Part shown: positions 9,575-17,237 of the stretch, one piece after another
How the letters are laid out: each line of letters starts with the position of its first letter
Position numbering within the stretch: the first letter of the stretch is position 1
From: Gammaproteobacteria bacterium
GTDB lineage: Bacteria; Pseudomonadota; Gammaproteobacteria; Eutrophobiales; Eutrophobiaceae
Length of the DNA: 64,000 nt
NCBI GenBank assembly: GCA_004297165.1
Contig: SCUJ01000006.1
Coordinates: 868,001-932,000 of the forward strand
Direction: 5' to 3'
The notes under the pieces: model-generated
Told to the model about the DNA's origin: nothing
The model's input: only the letters and a program-made list of their open reading frames with translations
Database searches by the model: none
Program-made: the position numbers and the translations under genes

Positions 9575-11314
9575 GTGTTAAAAATGCAGAAATTCTTCTT
9601 CCTCGCCGCGCTTGCCGCGACAACCCAGGCGCAATCGGCGGACTTCAAACCCGTCACCCAAAAGATGCTGGAAAACCCGGCCCCGGGCGACTGGCTGATG
9701 TTCAGCAGGACGTACGATGCCCAGCGCCACAGCCCGCTGGATCAGATAAACAAAGAGAACGTCGCCAAACTGCAACCTGCCTGGTCCTACAATCTTGGAA
9801 CCGCGGGCGAGATCCAATCCGTTCCGCTGGTTTACAACGGCGTGATGTATGTGCTGGGTCCGGGCGGGGTCATCCTCGCGCTGGACGCCGTGAAAGGCAA
9901 TTTGATCTGGAGTTACGACCGGCCGATGGATGAAGCCACCAGGAACCGGGCCAGACCCCGCAGCAAGAACCTGGCGATCTATGAAAACATGATCATCAGC
10001 ACGACGCCCGACAACTTCCTCATCGCCCTGGATGCGCAATCGGGCAAGCTGCTCTGGGAGACCGAAGTGACAGGCGGCGGCCAGCAGACCGCCGGTCCCA
10101 TTGCAATGAACGGCATCATCGTCTCCGGCCGGGCCTGTGCCGGAGGCAAGCGCGATTCATGCTTCATCGCCGGCCATGACGCCAAGACCGGCAAGGAATT
10201 GTGGAAGTTTTATACCGTCCCAGCCATGGGCGAACCCGGCAGCGAGACTTGGGGCCAATCCCCCAACCATGATCGGAACACGGCCTCCACCTGGGGCATG
10301 TCCGGCGCCTACGATCCGAAGACCAATCTGGTCTATTGGGGCATAGCGAATCCGGTGCCGAACACCCGGGGCGATAGGCATGGCGGCGACGCCGCGGGGA
10401 CGGCCTTCGCCTCCCCCGCCGATCTCTACAGCAATTCCACCGTGGCCCTGGTTCCCGAGACCGGCGAGTTGAAATGGTATTACCAGCACCTGCCGGGTGA
10501 CGATTGGGACATGGACTACACCAACGAGCGCGTCCTGGTGCACACGAAGATCAACCCCGATCCGAAACAGGTAAAGTGGATCAACGAGGCGGCGCGGGGT
10601 CAGGAGCGGGACATCACGGTCATGCTCGGGGAAGGCGGCGGCATCTTCGTCAACGATCGCGCCAGCGGCGAGTTCCTCTGGGCCACGCCCTATCCTTTCG
10701 ATACGGAACACTTCGTGATTTCCAATATCGATACGAAGACCGGGCAGACCTTCATCAATCAGAACGTCGTGCTGAAGGCGCCCGGCGAGCAGCATTTGAT
10801 CTGTTACTGGAACGCACGCAGTTACTGGCCGACAGCCTACAGCCCGCGCACCAATTCCCTGTATTCGACCTATGCCGACAACTGCCTGGACATGACCCGG
10901 AGCAAGGAAGGCCAACCCGAGCGCCGGATGCGCGGAATGCGTCCGGGGTATGTGGAGGAGAAATCCAACGGTCTGGCGAAGATCAATCTCGAAACCGGCG
11001 AGATCGTGTTCTTCAATCAGTCCAACCGCCCCTCGACGGGGGCGATGTTAACCACGGCCGGCGGCCTGGTCTTCAACGGCGACCTCCACCGGTATTTCCG
11101 GGCCTTCGATGACGAGACCGGCGAGAAACTGTGGGAGACCCGCCTGGACGGCCCCGCCACCGTCAGCACGATCTCCTATGCGGTCAATGGCAAACAATAT
11201 ATCGCGGTACTGGAGGGCTTCAACTTTGCCAGTAACAGCCTGGCCGGGATGTGGAAGATTACGGATTTCGTGAGGGATCATTACTCCGTAAATGTATTTG
11301 CCTTGCCTGACTAG
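9575..11314 (+). CDS. Soluble PQQ-dependent dehydrogenase without haem domain
   Basis: The protein has 579 residues. A GTG start is chosen because GGAGG lies seven bases upstream; an ATG follows three codons later. The signal peptide KFFFLAALAATTQAQSA exports it. The quinoprotein propeller runs to the C-terminus with no cytochrome c domain, so electrons must leave to a separate acceptor. The catalytic region is GDDWDMD (about Asp312 and Asp314). It lacks the vicinal Cys pair and, where relatives have GxEFGxRG, reads GRACAGGKRDSCFIAG, so it belongs to a different quinoprotein clade from its neighbours. Substrate unknown. Confidence 0.88.
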   Translation: MLKMQKFFFLAALAATTQAQSADFKPVTQKMLENPAPGDWLMFSRTYDAQRHSPLDQINKENVAKLQPAWSYNLGTAGEIQSVPLVYNGVMYVLGPGGVILALDAVKGNLIWSYDRPMDEATRNRARPRSKNLAIYENMIISTTPDNFLIALDAQSGKLLWETEVTGGGQQTAGPIAMNGIIVSGRACAGGKRDSCFIAGHDAKTGKELWKFYTVPAMGEPGSETWGQSPNHDRNTASTWGMSGAYDPKTNLVYWGIANPVPNTRGDRHGGDAAGTAFASPADLYSNSTVALVPETGELKWYYQHLPGDDWDMDYTNERVLVHTKINPDPKQVKWINEAARGQERDITVMLGEGGGIFVNDRASGEFLWATPYPFDTEHFVISNIDTKTGQTFINQNVVLKAPGEQHLICYWNARSYWPTAYSPRTNSLYSTYADNCLDMTRSKEGQPERRMRGMRPGYVEEKSNGLAKINLETGEIVFFNQSNRPSTGAMLTTAGGLVFNGDLHRYFRAFDDETGEKLWETRLDGPATVSTISYAVNGKQYIAVLEGFNFASNSLAGMWKITDFVRDHYSVNVFALPD

Positions 11315-11328
11315 AAAGTAAGGTAGCG

Positions 11329-11357
11329 TGGGTCAGAGTTATCGTTACTCTGACCCA
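11329..11357. terminator. 11-bp inverted repeat between convergent genes
   Basis: TGGGTCAGAGT and its exact reverse complement flank a seven-base loop, between the end of the PQQ dehydrogenase and the end of the convergent cation transporter. The hairpin covers the stop codon of the transporter. Placement suggests a bidirectional terminator, although no T-tract is present. Confidence 0.5.
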
Positions 11358-11977
11358 TGCTGCACAATCTCCAGACGCGCTGCGTATACCTGCCGGATGA
11401 CCTGCCAGGCCGAGTGCAGGAACAGACCACAGATCAAAAGGCCGACGAGGATGTCGGGCCAGGGCGTTGCCGCATACCAGACGGCCCAGGCCGCGAATAA
11501 CACACCGGTGTTGGCGAACAGGTCATTGCGGGAGCACAGCCATACGGAGTCCATGTTGATGTCTTCGCCGCGATGGCGCCAGAGCAGCAGGAAGCAGTAG
11601 GTATTTGCCGCGAGGGCGAGTACGCCGATGCCGCCCATAGTGAAATAGCCAGGCAACTCCGGAAAGATCATCTTGTACACCGCCTGCGCGAGCACTGACA
11701 ATCCGAACGCCGCCATGACCACAGCCTTCATAAGAGCAGCCCGCGCCTTCCACACCGGCCCCAACGCCACCACATAAAGGCTGAAGCCGTAGACCAGGGC
11801 ATCGCCCAGCATATCCAGGGAATCGGCCAACAGGGCGATGGAATCCGCCAGCAACCCGGCGGAGAGTTCCACCACGAACATGGCCGCATTAATCAGCAGC
11901 ACTATTCGCAATGTCCCTATCTGACGTTCACGCAATAGCTCGACGGCACAGGACTTGTCATTGCAGCAGTCGTTCAT
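11345..11977 (-). CDS. Cation diffusion facilitator family transporter
   Basis: The 210-residue membrane protein has about six transmembrane helices. It contains VELSAGLLADSIALLADSLDMLGDALVYG, the helix-2 metal-site region of the CDF family (Asp residues), and a second polar site in DSVWLCSRNDLFAN. The short Cys-rich start CCNDKSC may also bind metal. It lacks the usual long C-terminal cytoplasmic domain and is shorter than typical CDF proteins (about 300). Expected role: proton-driven export of Zn, Co or Fe from the cytoplasm. AGGTGAGGTT supports the ATG. Confidence 0.85.
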   Translation of the reverse strand: MNDCCNDKSCAVELLRERQIGTLRIVLLINAAMFVVELSAGLLADSIALLADSLDMLGDALVYGFSLYVVALGPVWKARAALMKAVVMAAFGLSVLAQAVYKMIFPELPGYFTMGGIGVLALAANTYCFLLLWRHRGEDINMDSVWLCSRNDLFANTGVLFAAWAVWYAATPWPDILVGLLICGLFLHSAWQVIRQVYAARLEIVQHGSE

Positions 11978-12061
11978 AACCTCACCTGGCGTTGCTGAGT
12001 GTTGTCACCCGCCGTAAATACGCAGACAATATGCGCATCATACAACACATCAGACATGACA

Positions 12062-12307
12062 ATGCATCAGGTATTTGACAGCAACGCCCCGAAAAAACCG
12101 ACCAACCTCAGCATCAACAGCGGGTTGCTGGCCGAAGCCCGCCAGTTAAAAATCAATTTATCCGCCACTCTGGAGCGGGCGCTGGAGAAGGAAGTGCGGA
12201 CCGCACGGAGAAATAAATGGCTGGACGAGAACAAAAAAGGGATGGAAACGTGTAATAAGCTGGCCAGCAGGCATGGCCTGTTCGCGGACAAATACAGGAT
12301 CTTCTGA
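12062..12307 (+). CDS. ccdA: CcdA-type antitoxin
   Basis: The 81-residue protein has the CcdA layout. An N-terminal ribbon-helix-helix segment (KPTNLSINSGLLAEARQL) should bind the operator, and a charged tail (RRNKWLDENKKGMETCN...HGLFADKYRIF) should bind the toxin. An alternative ATG lies two codons upstream. The stop codon TGA shares one base with the toxin's ATG, the usual translational coupling. Upstream ATGCGCAT at 12031-12038 is a short palindrome that could be part of an autoregulatory operator. Confidence 0.88.
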   Translation: MHQVFDSNAPKKPTNLSINSGLLAEARQLKINLSATLERALEKEVRTARRNKWLDENKKGMETCNKLASRHGLFADKYRIF

Positions 12308-12624
12308 TGAGCCAGTTCGACTTGTACGTAAACACCGACAAGGACACAAAAAAAACCTACCCGTATTTTATCGATGTGCAAAATGACTTGCTGGACACCT
12401 TGAACAGCAGATTGGCAATCCCGCTGACGCCGCGCGCCAGAGGGGACAAACCCTATCCCGCCAATTTATGCCCCCTGATAAAGATCAGAGGAAAGGAGTT
12501 CGCGTTGTTAACGCACCAGATGACCAGCATTCCGGTTTCATTTCTGCAGAAGAAGGAAGGGACCTTGTCCCGCTTCAGAAAAGAGATCGTTTCCGCAATC
12601 GACTTTCTGATTACCGGGATTTAG
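12307..12624 (+). CDS. ccdB: CcdB-type gyrase-targeting toxin
   Basis: The 105-residue protein has the standard CcdB length and motifs: FDLYVN at the start, YPYFIDVQNDLLD, and TPRARGDKPYPANLCP. CcdB of plasmid F poisons DNA gyrase through its last three residues, Trp-Gly-Ile. Here the end is FLITGI, so Gly-Ile are kept and Trp is Thr. The toxin may therefore be weaker or use a variant contact. It overlaps ccdA by one base. Confidence 0.88.
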   Translation: MSQFDLYVNTDKDTKKTYPYFIDVQNDLLDTLNSRLAIPLTPRARGDKPYPANLCPLIKIRGKEFALLTHQMTSIPVSFLQKKEGTLSRFRKEIVSAIDFLITGI

Positions 12625-12638
12625 TAGATAACTTAATC

Positions 12639-13601
12639 ATGATTGCCTGGACTCCTTACGTTAGAAACCTGCTTGCCTGGCTGCTTTGCGGATTCATCTG
12701 CGCCTGCGAAAATCCTCGGGATTCCGACATCGTCAGCGGCTACGTCGAGGCGGAATATGTCTATGTCGCGGCGCCGCGACCCGGCTGGATCGTCCGGCAG
12801 ACCCTCCGTGAAGGCGATCGGGTAGAGGACGGGGCCATGCTGTTCGAACTGGACCAGGACCGTGAGGATCGGCAGCTTGAAGAGGCCCAGGCGCGTCTGG
12901 TGCGCTCCCGTGAACTGCAAGAAGATGCCGGGCAAGGCGCCCGCAAAGAAGAGATAGATCTGCTTGAGGCGCAATTGCAGGCGGCGCGGGCCAGACTGGA
13001 CCTCGCCGCCGCGGAGCGGGAACGCTGGGAAAAGACGGCGGCGCAGGACCTGGCCTCCCACTCCCAGCGCGATGCGGCGGTGGCCGAACATCGCGCCGCG
13101 CAGGCCGAGCTTCGGGTTACGGAACAACGCATCCGCGTCGCCAGACTTCCCGCCAGGGAACATCAGATCAACGCCGCCAGGGCAGAGACGGAGGCGGCAA
13201 CGGCCGCGGCCGCGGTGGCGGAATGGGAACTGGGGCAACGCGCGGTCCGGGCCGGGACGGTGGGGATCATCGACGAGATCTATTTCCGCACCGGGGAATA
13301 CGTTCAGGCCGGGACCCCGGTCTGTTCGATCCTGCTGCCCGATACCCGCAAGGCGCGCTTCTATCTCCCGCAAGCCCGCTTGTCGGAGATACAACTGGGG
13401 GCTACGGTGGAGGTGCGCGTGGACGGCAACCCGCATGGTCTTGCAGCCAGGATCAGTCACATCGCCTCCGACGCCGAATTCACGCCGCCGGTGCTCTACG
13501 GGCGGGAGGCGCGCGACAATCTCGTTTTCCTCGTCGAGGCCGATCTGGAGGACTCTGTCACTTTGCATCCCGGGCAACCGGTGGATGTGATCCTCAGATG
13601 A
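12639..13601 (+). CDS. HlyD-family periplasmic adaptor
   Basis: The 320-residue protein has a signal/anchor ending at FICAC, possibly a lipobox. A biotinyl-lipoyl half motif (VAAPRPGWIVRQTLREGDRVEDGAMLFELD) is followed by a long Ala/Glu/Arg-rich coiled-coil hairpin at about residues 80-200. The second half-lipoyl motif is GTVGIIDEIYFRTGEYVQAG. It should bridge the inner-membrane ABC exporter encoded by the next two genes to an outer-membrane channel. Its stop overlaps the ATPase start (ATGA). The three-gene set resembles YhiI-RbbA-YhhJ systems. Confidence 0.88.
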   Translation: MIAWTPYVRNLLAWLLCGFICACENPRDSDIVSGYVEAEYVYVAAPRPGWIVRQTLREGDRVEDGAMLFELDQDREDRQLEEAQARLVRSRELQEDAGQGARKEEIDLLEAQLQAARARLDLAAAERERWEKTAAQDLASHSQRDAAVAEHRAAQAELRVTEQRIRVARLPAREHQINAARAETEAATAAAAVAEWELGQRAVRAGTVGIIDEIYFRTGEYVQAGTPVCSILLPDTRKARFYLPQARLSEIQLGATVEVRVDGNPHGLAARISHIASDAEFTPPVLYGREARDNLVFLVEADLEDSVTLHPGQPVDVILR

Positions 13602-14524
13602 CCGAGATCGTCATCGACGTCCGCGGCCTCGTCAAACGTTTCGGGGAGCGGACCGTGGTGAACGGCGTGAACATCCGCATGCCGAAGGGTCAGGTCTGGG
13701 GCTTCCTCGGGCCCAACGGGTCCGGCAAGACCACCACTCTGCGCATGATCACGGGACTCCTCAAGCCGAACGCGGGGGAAGGCGCCTGCCTCGGCCATGA
13801 CATCCTGCGCGAGTCGGCGGCGATCAAGCGCGCCACCGGTTACATGACCCAGGGTTTTTCCTTCTGGAGCGACCTCACGGTGCGGGAAAACCTCGACTTC
13901 GTCGCCCGCGTCTATCAACTCCCAAACCGCAGGCAGGTCGTCGACGAGGCCCTGTTGAAACTCGGTCTAGCACAGCGACAGAAGCAACTCGCAGGATCGC
14001 TTTCCGGCGGCTGGAAACAACGCCTCGCGCTGGCGGCGGTGACCCTGCATCGACCGCAACTGCTGTTGCTGGACGAGCCCACTGCCGGCGTCGACCCCCA
14101 GGCGCGGCGCGATTTCTGGGACGAGATTCATCGCCTCTCGGGGACGGGACTAACCGTGCTGGTGACAACCCATTACATGGACGAGGCGGAACGTTGCGAC
14201 CGGATCGTCTGCATCGCGCAGGGCAACCTGATCACCGAGGGCAACGTCGCGGATGTCATCGCCCATTCCGGACTCACGACCTTCAGCGCCTCGGGGGCCG
14301 GCGTCCGCCGGCTCGCGCCATCGCTCAAGGGAAAACCGGGGGTGGAACATGTGGCCTTTTTTGGCTCCGCCCTGCACGTCAGCGGGACGGACAGCGAGGC
14401 GCTCCGGACCGCCATCAGTTCCTTCAAACAGGACGCGGACTGGGAAGAGATAGCGCCCAGCCTGGAGGACACCTTCATCGCCCTGATGGCGCGGGCCGGC
14501 GTGGATCTGAGGCAACAATCGTGA
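13598..14524 (+). CDS. ABC transporter ATP-binding protein
   Basis: The 308-residue cytoplasmic ATPase has Walker A GPNGSGKTT at about 38-46, a Q-loop in YMTQGFSFW, signature LSGGWKQRLALA, Walker B LLLLDEPTAGVDP, and an H-loop VTTHYMDEAERCD. The signature reads LSGGW rather than LSGGQ, a tolerated variant in drug/multidrug ABC-2 exporters. It powers the following permease. ATGA overlaps at both ends show a tightly coupled operon. Confidence 0.93.
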   Translation: MTEIVIDVRGLVKRFGERTVVNGVNIRMPKGQVWGFLGPNGSGKTTTLRMITGLLKPNAGEGACLGHDILRESAAIKRATGYMTQGFSFWSDLTVRENLDFVARVYQLPNRRQVVDEALLKLGLAQRQKQLAGSLSGGWKQRLALAAVTLHRPQLLLLDEPTAGVDPQARRDFWDEIHRLSGTGLTVLVTTHYMDEAERCDRIVCIAQGNLITEGNVADVIAHSGLTTFSASGAGVRRLAPSLKGKPGVEHVAFFGSALHVSGTDSEALRTAISSFKQDADWEEIAPSLEDTFIALMARAGVDLRQQS

Positions 14525-15660
14525 TTCCGCTCGCCGGCAGTGGACCGCGCATCCTGGCGATCCTCATCAAGGAGGCGATCCAGATGCGGCGCGATCGTCT
14601 GACGCTGGCCATGATGATGGTGATCCCGATCGTGCAACTGATCCTCTTCGGCTTCGCCATCAATTCCGATCCCAAACATCTGCCCACCGCCGTATACACT
14701 GAGGAGAACACGCCGGTGGTCCGCGCCCTGGTGCAATCGTTCATAAACTCCGGTTACTACGATGTGACCATGCGCAGCGGCGGTCCGGAAGACAGCAGCC
14801 GGAGGCTGGCGACGCGGGAAGCCAGTTTCGTCATCCATATCCCGGCCGGTTTCACCCGGCGCCTCATCCGCGGGGAGCGGCCGCAAATGCTGATCGAGGC
14901 CGATGCCTCCGATCCGGCCGCCTCCTCGATCGCCATCGGCAGGGCGCAGGCCATCGTCGATCACGCCCTGAGTCACGAGCTCAAGGGGCCGTTGTCCCGC
15001 CAACGGCAACAGCCCGGTCCCGTGCAGGTCGTGATCCAACCCCGCTACAATCCGGAAGGCATCACCCAATACAACATCGTGCCGGGTCTGCTCGGCGTGA
15101 TCCTGACCATGACGCTCGTGATCATCACCTCCATGGCCATGACCCGCGAGAACGAACGCGGCAACATGGAGAACCTGCTGGCGATGCCGGCCCGGCCGCT
15201 GGAGGTCATGATCGGCAAGATCGCCCCCTACCTGCTGATGGGCGCGACACAGACACTCATCGTGTTGCTCGCAGCGCGCTTCATCTTCAACGTGCCCTTC
15301 AGAGGCCCGCTGTGGACGCTGCTGCTCGGAGTGCTCACGTTCATCATCGCGAACCTGTCCCTCGGATTCACTTTTTCCACCATCGCCAAGACCCAGTTGC
15401 AGGCCATGCAGATGACCTTCTTTTTCTTCCTGCCCTCCATCCTGCTGTCCGGATTCATGTTTCCGTTCCGGGGCATGCCGAACTGGGCGCAGTACATCGG
15501 GGAGGTTTTGCCGCTCACCCATTTCCTGCGGATCGTCCGCGGGGTGATGTTGAAGGGGGTCGGGATCGGCGATATCGCAATCGAATTCCAGGCCTTGCTG
15601 ATCTTCATCATGGTGGTGGGCACGATCGCAATCCTGCGCTACCGGAGGACGCTGGATTAG
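14521..15660 (+). CDS. ABC-2 type permease (YhhJ-like)
   Basis: The 379-residue inner-membrane permease has one N-terminal helix (MMMVIPIVQLILFGFAIN), a periplasmic domain of about 150 residues, and five C-terminal helices with the ABC-2 signature region around ERGNMENLLAMPARPLEVMIGKI. The start is GTG 14521, overlapping the ATPase stop. With the HlyD adaptor and ATPase it forms an export system. The cargo is unknown; homologues are annotated as multidrug exporters. Confidence 0.9.
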   Translation: MIPLAGSGPRILAILIKEAIQMRRDRLTLAMMMVIPIVQLILFGFAINSDPKHLPTAVYTEENTPVVRALVQSFINSGYYDVTMRSGGPEDSSRRLATREASFVIHIPAGFTRRLIRGERPQMLIEADASDPAASSIAIGRAQAIVDHALSHELKGPLSRQRQQPGPVQVVIQPRYNPEGITQYNIVPGLLGVILTMTLVIITSMAMTRENERGNMENLLAMPARPLEVMIGKIAPYLLMGATQTLIVLLAARFIFNVPFRGPLWTLLLGVLTFIIANLSLGFTFSTIAKTQLQAMQMTFFFFLPSILLSGFMFPFRGMPNWAQYIGEVLPLTHFLRIVRGVMLKGVGIGDIAIEFQALLIFIMVVGTIAILRYRRTLD

Positions 15661-15768
15661 AAGCTATTGGAGGATCCATTCCCGTGCACGGTATGATTGT
15701 TTCCCCGGCGGCTGTGCTATGGTTATCTGGCTGACTCGGATCAATGGACCCAATAAGGAGATATCGTC

Positions 15769-17058
15769 ATGAGACAAATCAACTGCCTCGCCATTGTGGT
15801 GTTTTCCGTTTGCCTCTCTTTCAGTTTCCAGGCCAGGGCGGAGACCTGGAGAAAACTGGAAAACTCGCATTTCAGGATGTACTCAACAGCGAGGGAGAAG
15901 GTTTCGCGGGAATTATTCATGGAGCTGGAAGGATTTCGCGCCCTGGTCGTCAATTTCATCAAGGTCGAGATCCCTCCCGCTGCGGAAAAGGTCGAAGTCA
16001 TCGTCTTCAACAACCAGGCGAATTTCAAGAAATATACCTGGCGCGATGACATCGCCGGATACGTCTTGCCGACCGAGAACAGTGCGATCATCGTGGTGCC
16101 GGCATGGGTCTGGGGGATGGACGCCACGAACATCATCTACCACGAGTTCGTGCATACGTTGTTACGCCATCATAAGGCGAAACTGCCAGGCTGGTATCAG
16201 GAAGGAATAGCCGAGGTGTTCGGCGCGACTAAATTCCTAGACGGTCATTTTAACGTCGGCGCCGCGCCCAAGGATCGATTCGAGGCAATGTCTTATGGAG
16301 GGCAACTGGCCTCTTTCAATGACATTGTGTCCGACAAGTTTCAGACTCATCGCTCAAAATTCAATCAGGATCCCTATCTCCAATACTGGATGCTGGCGCA
16401 CTATCTTGAATTCGGCAGCAAGAAACGCAAACAGGATCTCGATTTGTATCTGACTTTATACAACGATGGAGCGGATTCCCTGGAGGCGTTTCAGTTGGTG
16501 TTCGGGCAAACGCCGGAAGAATTCTGGCAGACGGAATTGAAAAAATACATGAATCAGCGGCGCATCCCGGGATTGCGTGTGGATGTCGCTCCGGAGATGT
16601 CCGACAGCGCAATTTCCATGAGCGAGGCGGATCTGGGTGAGGTGGAACGCACGATGGTTCCACTCAATATCGTATCCGCCTCCGGCGCCATCCAGAGGAA
16701 AAATTATGAACGCGGCTATAACCTGCTGAAAAAACTGGCCGATAACGCCAATCCCGAAGATGAGGGGTATATCGTGATCATAAATAATCTCGTCTGGTTC
16801 TTGTCTACCTGTCCCAAGGACAAATACCGGAATGGCGCAGAGGCAGTAAGACTGGGCGAGCTATATATCAAGGACAAAACGGAGAATATCGGCTATCTCG
16901 ATACCCTGGCTTCGGCATATGCGGAGGCAGGTCTTTTTGAAAAGGCAGTCGAACTCCAGGCCAGCCTGGTCGAAAAACTCGATTCGAACGACTCCAATCG
17001 CGAGGAATTTTTAAAACGGCTGGGTAAGTACCGGAATAACGAACCCTGGCGAGAATAG
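15769..17058 (+). CDS. Secreted gluzincin-type metallopeptidase-like protein with C-terminal repeats
   Basis: The 429-residue protein has a Sec signal ending QARA-ETW. The zinc motif HEFVH lies at residues 125-129, followed by LPGWYQEGIAE in which Glu145 is the likely third ligand. This matches the peptidase MA-like/DUF1570 group. The C-terminal 130 residues (NYERGYNLLKKLADNA, NIGYLDTLASAYAEAG) look like TPR helices. AAGGAGATATCGTC precedes the ATG. It probably acts in the periplasm; the substrate is unknown. It stands alone and converges on the PQQ dehydrogenase, with the CRISPR-like repeats just after its stop. Confidence 0.8.
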   Translation: MRQINCLAIVVFSVCLSFSFQARAETWRKLENSHFRMYSTAREKVSRELFMELEGFRALVVNFIKVEIPPAAEKVEVIVFNNQANFKKYTWRDDIAGYVLPTENSAIIVVPAWVWGMDATNIIYHEFVHTLLRHHKAKLPGWYQEGIAEVFGATKFLDGHFNVGAAPKDRFEAMSYGGQLASFNDIVSDKFQTHRSKFNQDPYLQYWMLAHYLEFGSKKRKQDLDLYLTLYNDGADSLEAFQLVFGQTPEEFWQTELKKYMNQRRIPGLRVDVAPEMSDSAISMSEADLGEVERTMVPLNIVSASGAIQRKNYERGYNLLKKLADNANPEDEGYIVIINNLVWFLSTCPKDKYRNGAEAVRLGELYIKDKTENIGYLDTLASAYAEAGLFEKAVELQASLVEKLDSNDSNREEFLKRLGKYRNNEPWRE

Positions 17059-17063
17059 AAGCC

Positions 17064-17152
17064 CCTCCCCCCGCGCGCGCGGGGAGCAGCCGGGGTGGCT
17101 GTGATGGTGCTGGATGAATCGGGTCCTCCCCCCGCGCGCGCGGGGAGCAGCC
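17064..17152. CRISPR. Minimal type I-E-like CRISPR remnant: two repeats, one spacer
   Basis: Two identical 28-base copies start at 17064 and 17125, a period of 61. They begin CCTCCCCCCGCGCGC and end GCGGGGAGCAGCC. The copies enclose a 33-base unique segment at 17092-17124. A 28-29 base palindromic repeat with TCCCC...GGGGA arms and a 61-base period is typical of type I-E arrays. No cas gene is present in the window. It could be a remnant or a solo array served in trans; two copies alone could also be a duplicated hairpin. Confidence 0.6.
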
Positions 17153-17234
17153 CGTAGGGTGGGCATGTCTTCCATGCCCACGCGGGATCGGTGGCAATGT
17201 CCACGTGGGCGCCAATAACGTGCCCACCCTACGG
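17152..17234. repeat. Palindromic GTAGGGTGGGCA repeat element
   Basis: CCGTAGGGTGGGCA at 17152-17165 is the exact reverse complement of 17221-17234. An inner hairpin starts GTGGGCA and closes TGCCCAC. It fills the space between two convergent genes and abuts the second CRISPR-like repeat. The same core recurs at 57892-57914 and 57976-57998, so this is a dispersed REP-like family. It may also terminate transcription from both sides. Confidence 0.8.
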
Positions 17235-17237
17235 CTC

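Noticed and set aside
16868-17227. Minus-strand frame rich in PARAGGG-like residues
   Set aside because: It is a translation of the CRISPR-like repeats and the palindromic element, plus the antisense of the metallopeptidase gene.
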